From positions 1 through 64,000 of the forward strand of contig NZ_DASYHS010000145.1 of the NCBI RefSeq assembly GCF_035998295.1: 64,000 nucleotides of DNA, in the 5' to 3' direction. The position numbers and the translations under genes were made by a program. The stretch comes from DASYHS01 sp035998295 (lineage in GTDB: Bacteria > Pseudomonadota > Alphaproteobacteria > Azospirillales > Azospirillaceae). The notes beneath the pieces are model-generated. The model did no database searches and had not been told where the DNA came from. It worked only from the letters and a program-made list of their open reading frames with translations. Position 1 is the first letter of the stretch; the number at the start of each line of letters is the position of its first letter. Shown here one piece after another: positions 17,377 to 24,713 of the stretch.

Positions 17377-18159
17377 CTATCCCTTCTTGTCGAACCTGGC
17401 ATTCACGACGGTCCAGCGTACCGTCCTGTCCATCAGCCAAAGGTTGAATTCGCCACCGAGGTCGATCTTCGAACCCGGCTTGATGCCCTGAACGGCCCCC
17501 ACGGTGTTGGTCCCCGTCTCGCCGAGACCGAAGGACGACGCTCCGGACTCGGGCTTGGGATTGATCTTGTAGGTGTCGCGAAGGTGCTTGTGCAGCCAAC
17601 CCGGCGACGGGGTCTTGAACTCCACGATGTATTTGGATGGGGACTTGTTGTTGAAATACTTTTTCACGTAGGAGCGGTTGGATGCGACGCCGCCGTAGGC
17701 CTCGTACATCGGCAGGATGCGGACGGCGTCCAGCGATCTGAGCTCTTCTTCGGTGATGGCGCGATACCAGTACTGGGTCGTCTCCGCATTTTCCTCGCCA
17801 TCCGAACCGGCCGCCTTCTCGTAGAAGGCGAAATCCTTGTTCTCGTGAACCAGATGGAGACCGAACCTCGCCGCCGTTCTCTGGTCGCTCTCCGATATGG
17901 CCGGCGTGTCGAGCGCCGCCGCCCGCTGGATCGTCCTCGCGCGCGGCGGCGGGGCGTTCGGCACGGGGCTCCAGGCCGGACGCATCTGTACGCAGAGCGG
18001 CGATGCCGGCGACTGCCGGTGCACCGGAACCGGTGGAACGTGCGGACGATGGGCCGTCCCCGGGGCGGGCTTCATCTGCGCCACGGGCGGCGGGGCGTGG
18101 ACGGCGGGTGCACGGGCCGAGGCAACCGGTGGCGGAGCGAAGATGCGGTGCTTGGTCAT
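17377..18159 (-). CDS. Candidate secreted toxin with proline-rich leader
   Basis: This 260-residue protein begins MTKHRIFAPPPVASARAP. Residues 1-75 are rich in Pro, Ala, His and Val, ending in TIQRA (76-80). DUF4157-type effector proteins of contractile injection systems often carry such PPP leaders and a VIQR-like hinge before a toxin domain. The C-terminal domain (about 85-260) is compositionally different and less GC-rich, with YWYRAITEEELRSLD, MYEAYGGVASNRSYVKKYF and KYIVEFKTPSPGWLHKHL. The YRA-x-TxEE start followed by a YxVEF strand suggests an ADP-ribosyltransferase-like fold, but this is a weak guess. Its leader matches that of the DUF4157 protein at 39.5 kb. The upstream gap is AT-rich, suggesting transfer. 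Confidence 0.65.
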   Translation of the reverse strand: MTKHRIFAPPPVASARAPAVHAPPPVAQMKPAPGTAHRPHVPPVPVHRQSPASPLCVQMRPAWSPVPNAPPPRARTIQRAAALDTPAISESDQRTAARFGLHLVHENKDFAFYEKAAGSDGEENAETTQYWYRAITEEELRSLDAVRILPMYEAYGGVASNRSYVKKYFNNKSPSKYIVEFKTPSPGWLHKHLRDTYKINPKPESGASSFGLGETGTNTVGAVQGIKPGSKIDLGGEFNLWLMDRTVRWTVVNARFDKKG

Positions 18160-18272
18160 CGGGCACTTTCCATGACGGCCGGTTCGGACAAACCCGATCG
18201 ACGGAAAGCGTAACTCCATACCTTCTAAGAAAGATTTTAATGGCTCGGGCGATTCGCGGTTCGAATGCGCCC

Positions 18273-18887
18273 TCAGCTCCGCGAACCGGCCTTGGTCTCG
18301 GCGAGCGGGCGCAGCGCCGAGGCCTCGAAGCGCCGCCTGCCCGGCTCCGGCTCGCTCAGCGGGTCGCACTCGACCAGCCCGTCGCGGCAGCGGCGCGCCA
18401 GCTCCTGGTAGGTGCGCGTGCCGTGCGCCTTCCAGGAGATCTCCTTCTCGGTGAGCGGCCTCAGGACGCGGGCCGGCACGCCGGCCGCCAGCATGCGCGG
18501 CGGTACTTCGAACTTGGCGCCGATGAAGGCCAGCGCCCCGACGAAGGCCTCCTCGCCGACGACGGCGCCGTCCATCACGACGGCGCCCATCCCGACCAGC
18601 GCGCCGCGCCCGATCCTGCAGCCGTGGAGGATCGCCCCATGCCCGACATGGCCGTCGGCCTCGACGACGGTGTCGCTGCCGGGAAAGCCGTGCATCACGC
18701 ACGTGTCCTGGAGGTTGCTGCCCTCCTCGATCGCGACGCGGCCGAAATCGCCGCGCATCACGGCCCCCGGCCCGACATAGCATCCGGGACCGACGATCGC
18801 ATCGCCGATCAGCACCGCCGTCGGATGCACGAAGGCCGACGGGTCGATCACGGGAACGATGCCGTCGAGCGCATAGACGCGGGCCAT
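18273..18887 (-). CDS. paaY: PaaY-type hexapeptide-repeat thioesterase (gamma-carbonic-anhydrase fold)
   Basis: This 204-residue protein has a left-handed beta-helix of hexapeptide repeats (DAIVGPGCYVGPGAVMRGDF, CVMHGFPGSDTVVE, GHVGHGAILHGCRIGRGAL). The C-terminal LTEKEISWKAHGTRTYQELA, RRC and EPGRRR are characteristic of PaaY, distinguishing it from YrdA and CaiE. PaaY hydrolyses dead-end CoA thioesters in phenylacetate degradation. Metal-binding histidines in MHG, GHVGHG are intact. No other paa gene is near, but box genes begin 3 kb away, so it might repair CoA esters there. AAAGGAAA precedes the start. Confidence 0.88.
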   Translation of the reverse strand: MARVYALDGIVPVIDPSAFVHPTAVLIGDAIVGPGCYVGPGAVMRGDFGRVAIEEGSNLQDTCVMHGFPGSDTVVEADGHVGHGAILHGCRIGRGALVGMGAVVMDGAVVGEEAFVGALAFIGAKFEVPPRMLAAGVPARVLRPLTEKEISWKAHGTRTYQELARRCRDGLVECDPLSEPEPGRRRFEASALRPLAETKAGSRS

Positions 18888-18970
18888 GCCGGTTTCCTTT
18901 CTCCCCGCGGGCCGCGAGCGGCGGCCCTCCGCGGGGAGAGTACAGGTCCCGGCGCCGCCGCGCACGGGGA

Positions 18971-19153
18971 TCACGCGGCCCTGTCGACCTCCGCCCTCTC
19001 CACCTCCACGCGGCCGAGCTTCCGGCGCATTTCCGCGAGCATCGATGCCAGCCAAGCCGGATCGACCCGGTCGCGCCGCATCAGCGCGACCGCGATCGGA
19101 TCGGAAAGCAGTTCCTCGACCGGCGGCTCCCGCCTGGTCCACGTGTGGTCCAT
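18971..19153 (-). CDS. Small hypothetical protein
   Basis: The ATG at 19153 follows a strong AGGAGGG ribosome binding site and gives 60 residues. The sequence (EELLSDPIAVALMRRDRVDP, AWLASMLAEMRR) looks like a short amphipathic helical protein. Similar short proteins with an SDPI-ALM-RDxVD core occur in Alphaproteobacteria as I recall; none has a known role. It lies between paaY and another small gene on the same strand. Confidence 0.65.
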   Translation of the reverse strand: MDHTWTRREPPVEELLSDPIAVALMRRDRVDPAWLASMLAEMRRKLGRVEVERAEVDRAA

Positions 19154-19265
19154 CGTTCCCTCCTGGGGGTGTTCGCCCTCTTTTGCCCGTCCCGTGTTAA
19201 ACGCCGGTGACGGGACGATGATTGATCCAGGACAAAACCTCAGGGAGTACGACGGAAGGCGGGCT

Positions 19266-19421
19266 CTAACAGTCGCTGTTTGCGGCGATGGAGCCGCCGC
19301 TGCTGACGATCTCGCCGTCGGTCGGCCGCGGCCGGTCGGCGCAACCTTTTTCCTCGGCCGCCGGCGCCGGTTCCTTCCGCTCGCCGGTCGCGGGGGCACG
19401 TTCGTTGCGGTCCTCGGCCAT
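19266..19421 (-). CDS. Small disordered hypothetical protein
   Basis: The ATG at 19421 follows GGAGCGGAG. The 51-residue product is charged and probably disordered (EDRNERAPATGERKEPAPAA), ending in a single C-terminal cysteine. No family is recognised. The strong ribosome binding site is the main support. It could be a small regulatory or stress protein, but nothing in the sequence says so. Confidence 0.45.
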   Translation of the reverse strand: MAEDRNERAPATGERKEPAPAAEEKGCADRPRPTDGEIVSSGGSIAANSDC

Positions 19422-19510
19422 GATCTCCGCTCCTTCCGTCCGTTGCTCACCCCTACTCAACAGGCCGGACGCCCGAAGTCACGGTCATGGCGCCGCCGGC
19501 GCCGCTTCGC

Positions 19511-20689
19511 CTATCCTGCCGCCGCGCGCAGCCGCTCCACCACCACAGGGACCAGCCCCTCGTCGACATTCGCGAAGGCAAGGCGCAGGAATCGCTCCTG
19601 GCCGGGGCCGAACATGGTTCCAGGCAGGGCCAGGAGGTTGTGCTCGTCCACGAGGCGGCGGGCGACCACGTCCGAGCGCACGCCTTCGAGCGGGTGCTCC
19701 ATATAGGCGAAATAGGCGCCGAGGCTGACCAGCCGCCATCCCCGAAGCGACGACAGCCCGGCGTGGAACGCGTCGGCGCGCCGGCCCATGGCGCGGGAAT
19801 TGTCGGCGACCCAGTCGCCGAGGCTCGTCAGGCCGAACAGCGCCGCGTCCTGCCCTATCCGCGGCGCGCAGATCGCCATGGTGTCGAGCGCCTTCTCGAC
19901 CTGGGCGACCATCCGTTCCGAGGCGATCAGCGAGCCGACGCGGTAGCCGGTCAGCGCGAACACCTTGGAGAAGCTGTAGAGCTGGATCAGCGTCCCGCCC
20001 CAGTCCGGGTCCGCGAACAGGCGGTGCGGCGGCTCGCCGCCGGCCACGAAGTCCTTGTAGGTCTCGTCCAAGATCAGCGCGATCCCGCGCTGGCGCGCGA
20101 GGTCGAAGAAGGCGCGGATCGTGGCCGGCGGCAGGACCGCGCCGGTGGGGTTGTTGGGGGTCACCAGCACGATCGCGCGCGTGCGCGGCCCGATCAGCCG
20201 CGCCGCCTGCTCGACGTCCGGCACCCCCGCCGCCTCCGGCCGGAACGGCAGGTGGACGGCCCCCACTCCCATCATCCCCAGCCACATGCTGTGATTGAAA
20301 TAGTAGGGCAGCGGCAGGATCACATCGTCCCCGGCCCCTGCGACCGCCATGACCGCGAGGCAGAACGCCTGGTTGCATCCCGCCGTGATCGCGACCTGGC
20401 CCGGCGCGACCGGCGATCCGTAGAAGGTGCTCATGTGACCGGCATGCGCCTCGCGCAGCTCCGGCTCGCCGAGCACGTCGGTGTAGCGGTGGACCTGCGG
20501 GTCGCGCAGCCGCACCGCAAGATGGTCGATCAGCGCGTCGGCCGGCGGGTGGCCGGGCACGGCCTGGGCCAGGTCGACCAGCGGCCGGTCGGCCGGGAAG
20601 CTCCGGCCGCGCACCCAGTTGCGCGCCTCGGCGACGGGCGGGGTCTCGACGGCGGCGAGCAGGGGGTTCACGGGCGGGACGGGCGTCAT
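19511..20689 (-). CDS. Class I/II PLP-dependent aminotransferase
   Basis: From the ATG at 20689 the protein has 392 residues and the fold-type I aminotransferase layout. ITAGCNQAFCLAVMAVAGAG binds the cofactor phosphate. VTPNNPTGAVLP and LILDETYKDF hold the conserved Asn and Asp. SFSKVFALTGYRVGSLIAS holds the Schiff-base Lys. A C-terminal Arg in FLRLAFANVDE region binds substrate carboxylate. It resembles aspartate/aromatic-type aminotransferases of group I; the amino donor is unknown. An in-frame upstream ATG at 20734 has no better ribosome binding site. It is a single gene without obvious operon partners. Confidence 0.88.
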   Translation of the reverse strand: MTPVPPVNPLLAAVETPPVAEARNWVRGRSFPADRPLVDLAQAVPGHPPADALIDHLAVRLRDPQVHRYTDVLGEPELREAHAGHMSTFYGSPVAPGQVAITAGCNQAFCLAVMAVAGAGDDVILPLPYYFNHSMWLGMMGVGAVHLPFRPEAAGVPDVEQAARLIGPRTRAIVLVTPNNPTGAVLPPATIRAFFDLARQRGIALILDETYKDFVAGGEPPHRLFADPDWGGTLIQLYSFSKVFALTGYRVGSLIASERMVAQVEKALDTMAICAPRIGQDAALFGLTSLGDWVADNSRAMGRRADAFHAGLSSLRGWRLVSLGAYFAYMEHPLEGVRSDVVARRLVDEHNLLALPGTMFGPGQERFLRLAFANVDEGLVPVVVERLRAAAG

Positions 20690-20809
20690 GCGGCCACCGG
20701 CATCCTTATCGGGGGAGACGGCCGATTGAGCCACGCAACGCGCCCCGCGTCCAGATCCCTTCCCGCGTCCCGCGCCGCCGGGCCGGAGCCCCGGGCCTGC
20801 GGAACCCCG

Positions 20810-21004
20810 TCAGTCGAAGTGTTCGTGGCAGCGCGTGCACAGCGGAATCGCGCCGACGAGGCCGTCGAAGAACTCCGACGCCGTCGGGTCGACCCGCAGC
20901 CGCACCTCGGCCGCATGGTCGGTCGTATGGCAGTTCCAACAGGAACGCGTCTTGTCGCTGTCCATGGCGAGGGGCTCGTCGAGGGTCGCGGATTGGCAGG
21001 TCAT
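20810..21004 (-). CDS. Small zinc-ribbon-like cysteine-rich protein
   Basis: This 64-residue protein has CWNCH and CTRCH motifs about 32 residues apart (positions about 22 and 57). The CxxC pairs suggest one zinc site. The CxxCH pattern also matches haem c attachment, but there is no signal peptide, so zinc is preferred. The N-terminal start is uncertain: ATG at 21004 or 20965, neither with a strong ribosome binding site. It lies between the aminotransferase and a hydroxyacid dehydrogenase. Function unknown. Confidence 0.5.
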   Translation of the reverse strand: MTCQSATLDEPLAMDSDKTRSCWNCHTTDHAAEVRLRVDPTASEFFDGLVGAIPLCTRCHEHFD

Positions 21005-21044
21005 GGCCCGATTCTTTGCCCAATCATGGTTAATATTCGGTAAA

Positions 21045-21938
21045 TCAGCCGATTCGGCGCCCCGGGTTCAGGCGTTCCAGCTCGAGCGCCAGCGCGCTGT
21101 GGTCGAGGTCTCCGCCGTCATGCCCGACGAGGTCGCGGAACGCCGCCCGCACCGCCTCGGCCAGCGGCAGGGCGAGCCCCAGCGCGCCTGCTTCCGCCGC
21201 GACCGTGTCCAGGTCCTTGAGCTGCCAGCGCGACCGGCCGCCGGGCGCGAAGTCGCGGGCGATCATGCGGGCACCGTGCCCGCGCAGGATCGGGCCGTCC
21301 GCGAAGCCGCCCCGCAACGCGTCGACGACCGCGGCCGGGTCGGCGCCGCCGGAGGCCGCCAGCAGCAATCCCTCGGCGACGGCGCCGATCGTGACGGCGA
21401 CGATCACCTGGTTGGCGAGCTTGGCGAGCTGCCCGGCGCCCGCCGGCCCCACCAGGGTCGCGCGGCCGAGCGGGGCCAGCACCGGACGCGCGCGCTCGAA
21501 ATCCTCCGGCGTGCCGCCGGCCATGATCGCGAGCGTGCCGGCCTGCGCCCCGGCGGTGCCGCCGGAGACCGGCGCGTCCAGATGGCCGAGGCCGCGCTGC
21601 GCGCAGGCGGCGGCGTGGCGGCGCGCCAGCTCGGGCGGGATCGACGCCATGTCGATCACCAGCGCCCCCGGGCGGCACGCCTCCAGGACGCCGCCCGGCC
21701 CCAGCACCTCCGCGCTCGCCTGCCCGTCCGCCAGCATCAGCACGACGACGTCGGCGCCGGCCGCCGCCTCGGCGGGGCTCGGCGCGACCGGCACCTCCAG
21801 CCCGGCCGTGCGGCCGGGGCTGCGGTTCCACACCGTCAGCGGCAGTCCCGCCGCGGCCAGGTTGCGGGCCATCGGCAGCCCCATGTTGCCGAGCCCCAGC
21901 AGCGCCACCGCGGGCCTCGTCCCTTCGGTCGGGTGCAT
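21045..21938 (-). CDS. 3-hydroxyisobutyrate dehydrogenase-family oxidoreductase
   Basis: This 297-residue beta-hydroxyacid dehydrogenase has the N-terminal Rossmann motif LLGLGNMGLPMARNLAAAG. The substrate loop DAPVSGGTAGAQAGTLAIMA and the catalytic-Lys segment GAGQLAKLANQVIVAVTIGA are intact. Family members reduce tartronate semialdehyde or oxidise 3-hydroxyisobutyrate. The neighbour upstream on the same strand, 39 bases away, is an NADPH-dependent flavoprotein reductase. Exact substrate cannot be told from sequence. Confidence 0.87.
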   Translation of the reverse strand: MHPTEGTRPAVALLGLGNMGLPMARNLAAAGLPLTVWNRSPGRTAGLEVPVAPSPAEAAAGADVVVLMLADGQASAEVLGPGGVLEACRPGALVIDMASIPPELARRHAAACAQRGLGHLDAPVSGGTAGAQAGTLAIMAGGTPEDFERARPVLAPLGRATLVGPAGAGQLAKLANQVIVAVTIGAVAEGLLLAASGGADPAAVVDALRGGFADGPILRGHGARMIARDFAPGGRSRWQLKDLDTVAAEAGALGLALPLAEAVRAAFRDLVGHDGGDLDHSALALELERLNPGRRIG

Positions 21939-21977
21939 CCTCGTCCTCCGTCGTCCTCGCCGACGGTCAGGATACGC

Positions 21978-23231
21978 TCAACCGGCGGCCGCCAGCATCT
22001 CTTGGAGGGAGGTGAACTTTCGGCGCACGCGGCCGGGCGCCGCGCGGGCGCATTCCGCGGCGTCGATCCGGGTCCAGCCGCCATGGTCGACGACGCGCGT
22101 TCCCCGCCCGGCCAGCAGCGCCAGCAACCCCTCGCGTCCCGGCCGTCCGGAGGCGGCCGCCTCGCGCACGAGCCGCTCGGCGACGGCGTGGCTGTCGGCG
22201 CGGTTGGTCGCGATCGTGCCCGACGGGCCGCGCTTGGCCCAGCCGACGACATAGAGCCCGTCGCCGATCCGGCCGTCCACGTTGGCGAACACGCCCGCCT
22301 CCGCCCGCGCGCTGCAGCAGTCGGCCGCCGAATAGCCGATGCAGGTCACGACCAGGTCCGCCGGCAGCACCAGCTCGCCGCCCGCGCGCCGGGCGAAGCG
22401 CATCCGCTCGACCCTGGCCCCGCCGACGCATTCCGCAGGGACGGCGCCGAAATGGAAGCGGATGCGCACCGGCTTGCCCGCACCCGGCCGGCCGGCGAAG
22501 CCGCGCAGCACCTCCAGCGCCGCGGGATTGGCGGGCTCCCCCACGCCCTCCAGGTCCGCCGCCTCGACCACCGGCTCGGCCCGCGCCAGCGCGTCCAGCT
22601 CCTGCAGCTCGATGACGGAGAAGCTCGTCGACCCGGCGTCGCGCCGGCCGACGACATGGATCTCTTCCAGCGGGGCCGCCGCGACCGCCGCCTCCACCTC
22701 GGTGCCGACGTCGGACCGCTCCAGCTCCGCCGGCGTCTTGGCCAGCACGCGCACGACGTCGAGCGCGACGTTGCCGTTGCCGACCACCACCGCCGAGCGG
22801 ACCGCCGGGAGTTCGGGCGACAGGTCCGGTACGGTCCGCTCCCCATGGCAGTTGTACCAGCCGACGAAGCCGCCCGAGCCGTGGACGCCGGCCAGCTCCT
22901 CCCCGGGAATGCCCAGCCGGCGGTCGATCCGGGCCCCGGTCGCCAGGACGACGGCGTCGTAGAGGCCGCGCAGCTCCTCCAGCGTAACGTCGCGCCCGAC
23001 CTCGACATTGCCGAGGAAGCCGACGCCGGACCGCGTGAACAGGCGCTCGAACACGCGCGAGACGGCCTTGGTGCCCTGGTGGTCCGGCGCCACCCCGGCG
23101 CGCACCAGCCCATAGGGCACCGGCATCCGGTCGAGGACGTCGATCTCGGCCCCGGGCGCCTCGCGCACGAGCTTCTCGGCGGCGTAGCAGCCTGCCGGCC
23201 CGCTGCCGACGATGGCGACCTTCAGCGACAT
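21978..23231 (-). CDS. Adrenodoxin-reductase-type NADPH:ferredoxin/flavodoxin oxidoreductase
   Basis: This 417-residue flavoprotein matches the FprA/adrenodoxin reductase family. The FAD motif is VAIVGSGPAGCYAAEKLV. PYGLVRAGVAPDHQGTKAV is the family signature. The NADPH site is VVVGNGNVALDVVRVLAKTP, and the C-terminal FAD contact is GWAKRGPSGTIATNRAD. It moves electrons from NADPH to a ferredoxin or flavodoxin. It lies 56 bases downstream of boxB, separated by a hairpin. With the flavodoxin at 27.6 kb and no boxA in the cluster, it may power the BoxB epoxidase. That role is inference. Confidence 0.9.
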   Translation of the reverse strand: MSLKVAIVGSGPAGCYAAEKLVREAPGAEIDVLDRMPVPYGLVRAGVAPDHQGTKAVSRVFERLFTRSGVGFLGNVEVGRDVTLEELRGLYDAVVLATGARIDRRLGIPGEELAGVHGSGGFVGWYNCHGERTVPDLSPELPAVRSAVVVGNGNVALDVVRVLAKTPAELERSDVGTEVEAAVAAAPLEEIHVVGRRDAGSTSFSVIELQELDALARAEPVVEAADLEGVGEPANPAALEVLRGFAGRPGAGKPVRIRFHFGAVPAECVGGARVERMRFARRAGGELVLPADLVVTCIGYSAADCCSARAEAGVFANVDGRIGDGLYVVGWAKRGPSGTIATNRADSHAVAERLVREAAASGRPGREGLLALLAGRGTRVVDHGGWTRIDAAECARAAPGRVRRKFTSLQEMLAAAG

Positions 23232-23254
23232 GGACGGGCTCCCGGGACGCCGTT

Positions 23255-23280
23255 CCCCCTCCCGCGCGGGCGGGAGGGGG
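23255..23280. terminator. GC-rich hairpin between boxB and the reductase gene
   Basis: CCCCCTCCCGC and GCGGGAGGGGG form an 11-bp perfect stem with a GCGG loop. It sits just after the boxB stop codon on the minus strand. No U-tract is visible, so it may attenuate or stabilise mRNA rather than terminate fully. Confidence 0.5.
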
Positions 23281-23286
23281 ACAGGC

Positions 23287-24711
23287 TCAGTTCAGGCGGA
23301 CATACTCGTAGTCGACCGGCAGGTTGTTGACGCCGCGGTCGGGCGGGGCGATCCAGGCCGCGATCTTGCCCGGCTCCGTGACGCGCTGCATCAGGCTGTG
23401 GACGAAGGCCCTGTCGGCTTCCGAGGGGACCCACTCCGGGCTGCGCGCCGCCCATTCCTCGGCGGAGATCAGCCGCCCATCCGGCGCGGCGTGGCAGCCG
23501 GCCCAGCTCCCGATCGAGCGGCGGAAGCGGACGCTCGGCAGCTTCAGCTCGAACGCGACGCCGGACTTGGAGAGCAGGCGGTTCCAGCGCGTCACCCCGA
23601 TGCCGCAGTCCTTGACGTAGGCGGCGCGGGTGACCTCGTTCATCGCGTTGCGCAGCGGCACCTCCTCGACCTTCACGCCGCCCTCGCCGTCCGGCTGCTC
23701 CAGCGCGTAGGTCTGGTCGACCGCCAGATGGTCCTCGTACTGGGGCTCGTCCGGCCGGCCCTTGAGGCCGTTCGCGAAGTAGCTGGCCGCGTTCGAGGAC
23801 TGGTCGGCCCCGAACAGGTCGAGCGAGGAGCTGAACCAGAAGTTCAGGTAGCGCTGCATCGTCTGCAGGTCGATGGCGCCCGCGTTACGGATCGCGACCG
23901 GGTCGTCGGTGTCCAGCTCCTTCATGACCTCGATCGTGCGGCGCACGACGCGGCCGAGGCCGGTCTCGCCCACGAACATGTGGTGCGCTTCCTCGGTCAG
24001 CATGAACTGGCAGGTCCGCGCCAGCGGGTCGAACCCGCTCTCGGCCAGGCTCTTGAGCTGGTACTTGCCGTCCCGGTCGGTGAAGTAGGTGAACATGAAG
24101 AACGACAGCCAGTCCGAGATCGGCTCGTTGAAGGTGCCGAGGATGCGCGGCTTGTCGGCGTCGCCGGAATGCCGCTCCAGCAGCTCCTCCGCCTCCTCGC
24201 GGCCGTCGCGGCCGAAATAGGCGTGCAGCAGGTAGACCATCGCCCACAGGTGCCGGCCTTCCTCGACGTTGACCTGGAACAGGTTGCGCAGGTCGTAGAG
24301 CGAGGGGCAGGTATGGCCGAGCAGGCGCTGCTGCTCGACCGAGGCGGGCTCGGTGTCGCCCTGGGTCACGATCAGCCGGCGCAGCGTCGAGCGGTGCTCG
24401 CCCGGGACCTGCTGCCAGGCCGGCCTGCCGTATTCGTCGCCGAAGCCGATGCGCCGGTCGGGCTGCTGCTCGGCCAGGAAGATGCCCCAGCGGTAGTCCG
24501 GCATGCGGACATGCCCGTAGGTCGCCCAGCCCTTGGCGTCGACCGAGGTCGCGGTGCGCAGGTAGACGTCGGCGGCCATGTAGCCGTCGGGGCCGAGGTT
24601 CTGCCACCACTGCAGGAACTTCGGCTGCCAGTGCTCGAGCGCGCGCTGGAGAGCCCGGTCGTTGCCCATGTCGACGTTGTTGGGAATGCGATCCAGGTAG
24701 TTGATGCCCAT
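23287..24711 (-). CDS. boxB: Benzoyl-CoA 2,3-epoxidase, catalytic subunit BoxB
   Basis: This 474-residue protein is the diiron monooxygenase that epoxidises benzoyl-CoA in the aerobic box pathway. The start is the ATG at 24711 after GGGAGAGGG, giving MGINYLDRIPNNVDMGNDRA. Carboxylate and histidine ligands of the diiron centre are visible in NVEEGRHLWAMVYLL, LTEEAHHMF and the preceding helices. Length matches characterised BoxB (about 473). It starts two bases after the boxC stop, so the two are one operon. A dedicated BoxA reductase gene is absent nearby. Confidence 0.95.
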   Translation of the reverse strand: MGINYLDRIPNNVDMGNDRALQRALEHWQPKFLQWWQNLGPDGYMAADVYLRTATSVDAKGWATYGHVRMPDYRWGIFLAEQQPDRRIGFGDEYGRPAWQQVPGEHRSTLRRLIVTQGDTEPASVEQQRLLGHTCPSLYDLRNLFQVNVEEGRHLWAMVYLLHAYFGRDGREEAEELLERHSGDADKPRILGTFNEPISDWLSFFMFTYFTDRDGKYQLKSLAESGFDPLARTCQFMLTEEAHHMFVGETGLGRVVRRTIEVMKELDTDDPVAIRNAGAIDLQTMQRYLNFWFSSSLDLFGADQSSNAASYFANGLKGRPDEPQYEDHLAVDQTYALEQPDGEGGVKVEEVPLRNAMNEVTRAAYVKDCGIGVTRWNRLLSKSGVAFELKLPSVRFRRSIGSWAGCHAAPDGRLISAEEWAARSPEWVPSEADRAFVHSLMQRVTEPGKIAAWIAPPDRGVNNLPVDYEYVRLN

Positions 24712-24713
24712 GG

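Noticed and set aside
20810..21004. c-type cytochrome from two CxxCH motifs
   Set aside because: There is no signal peptide for export to the periplasm, where haem c is attached; zinc binding is more likely.
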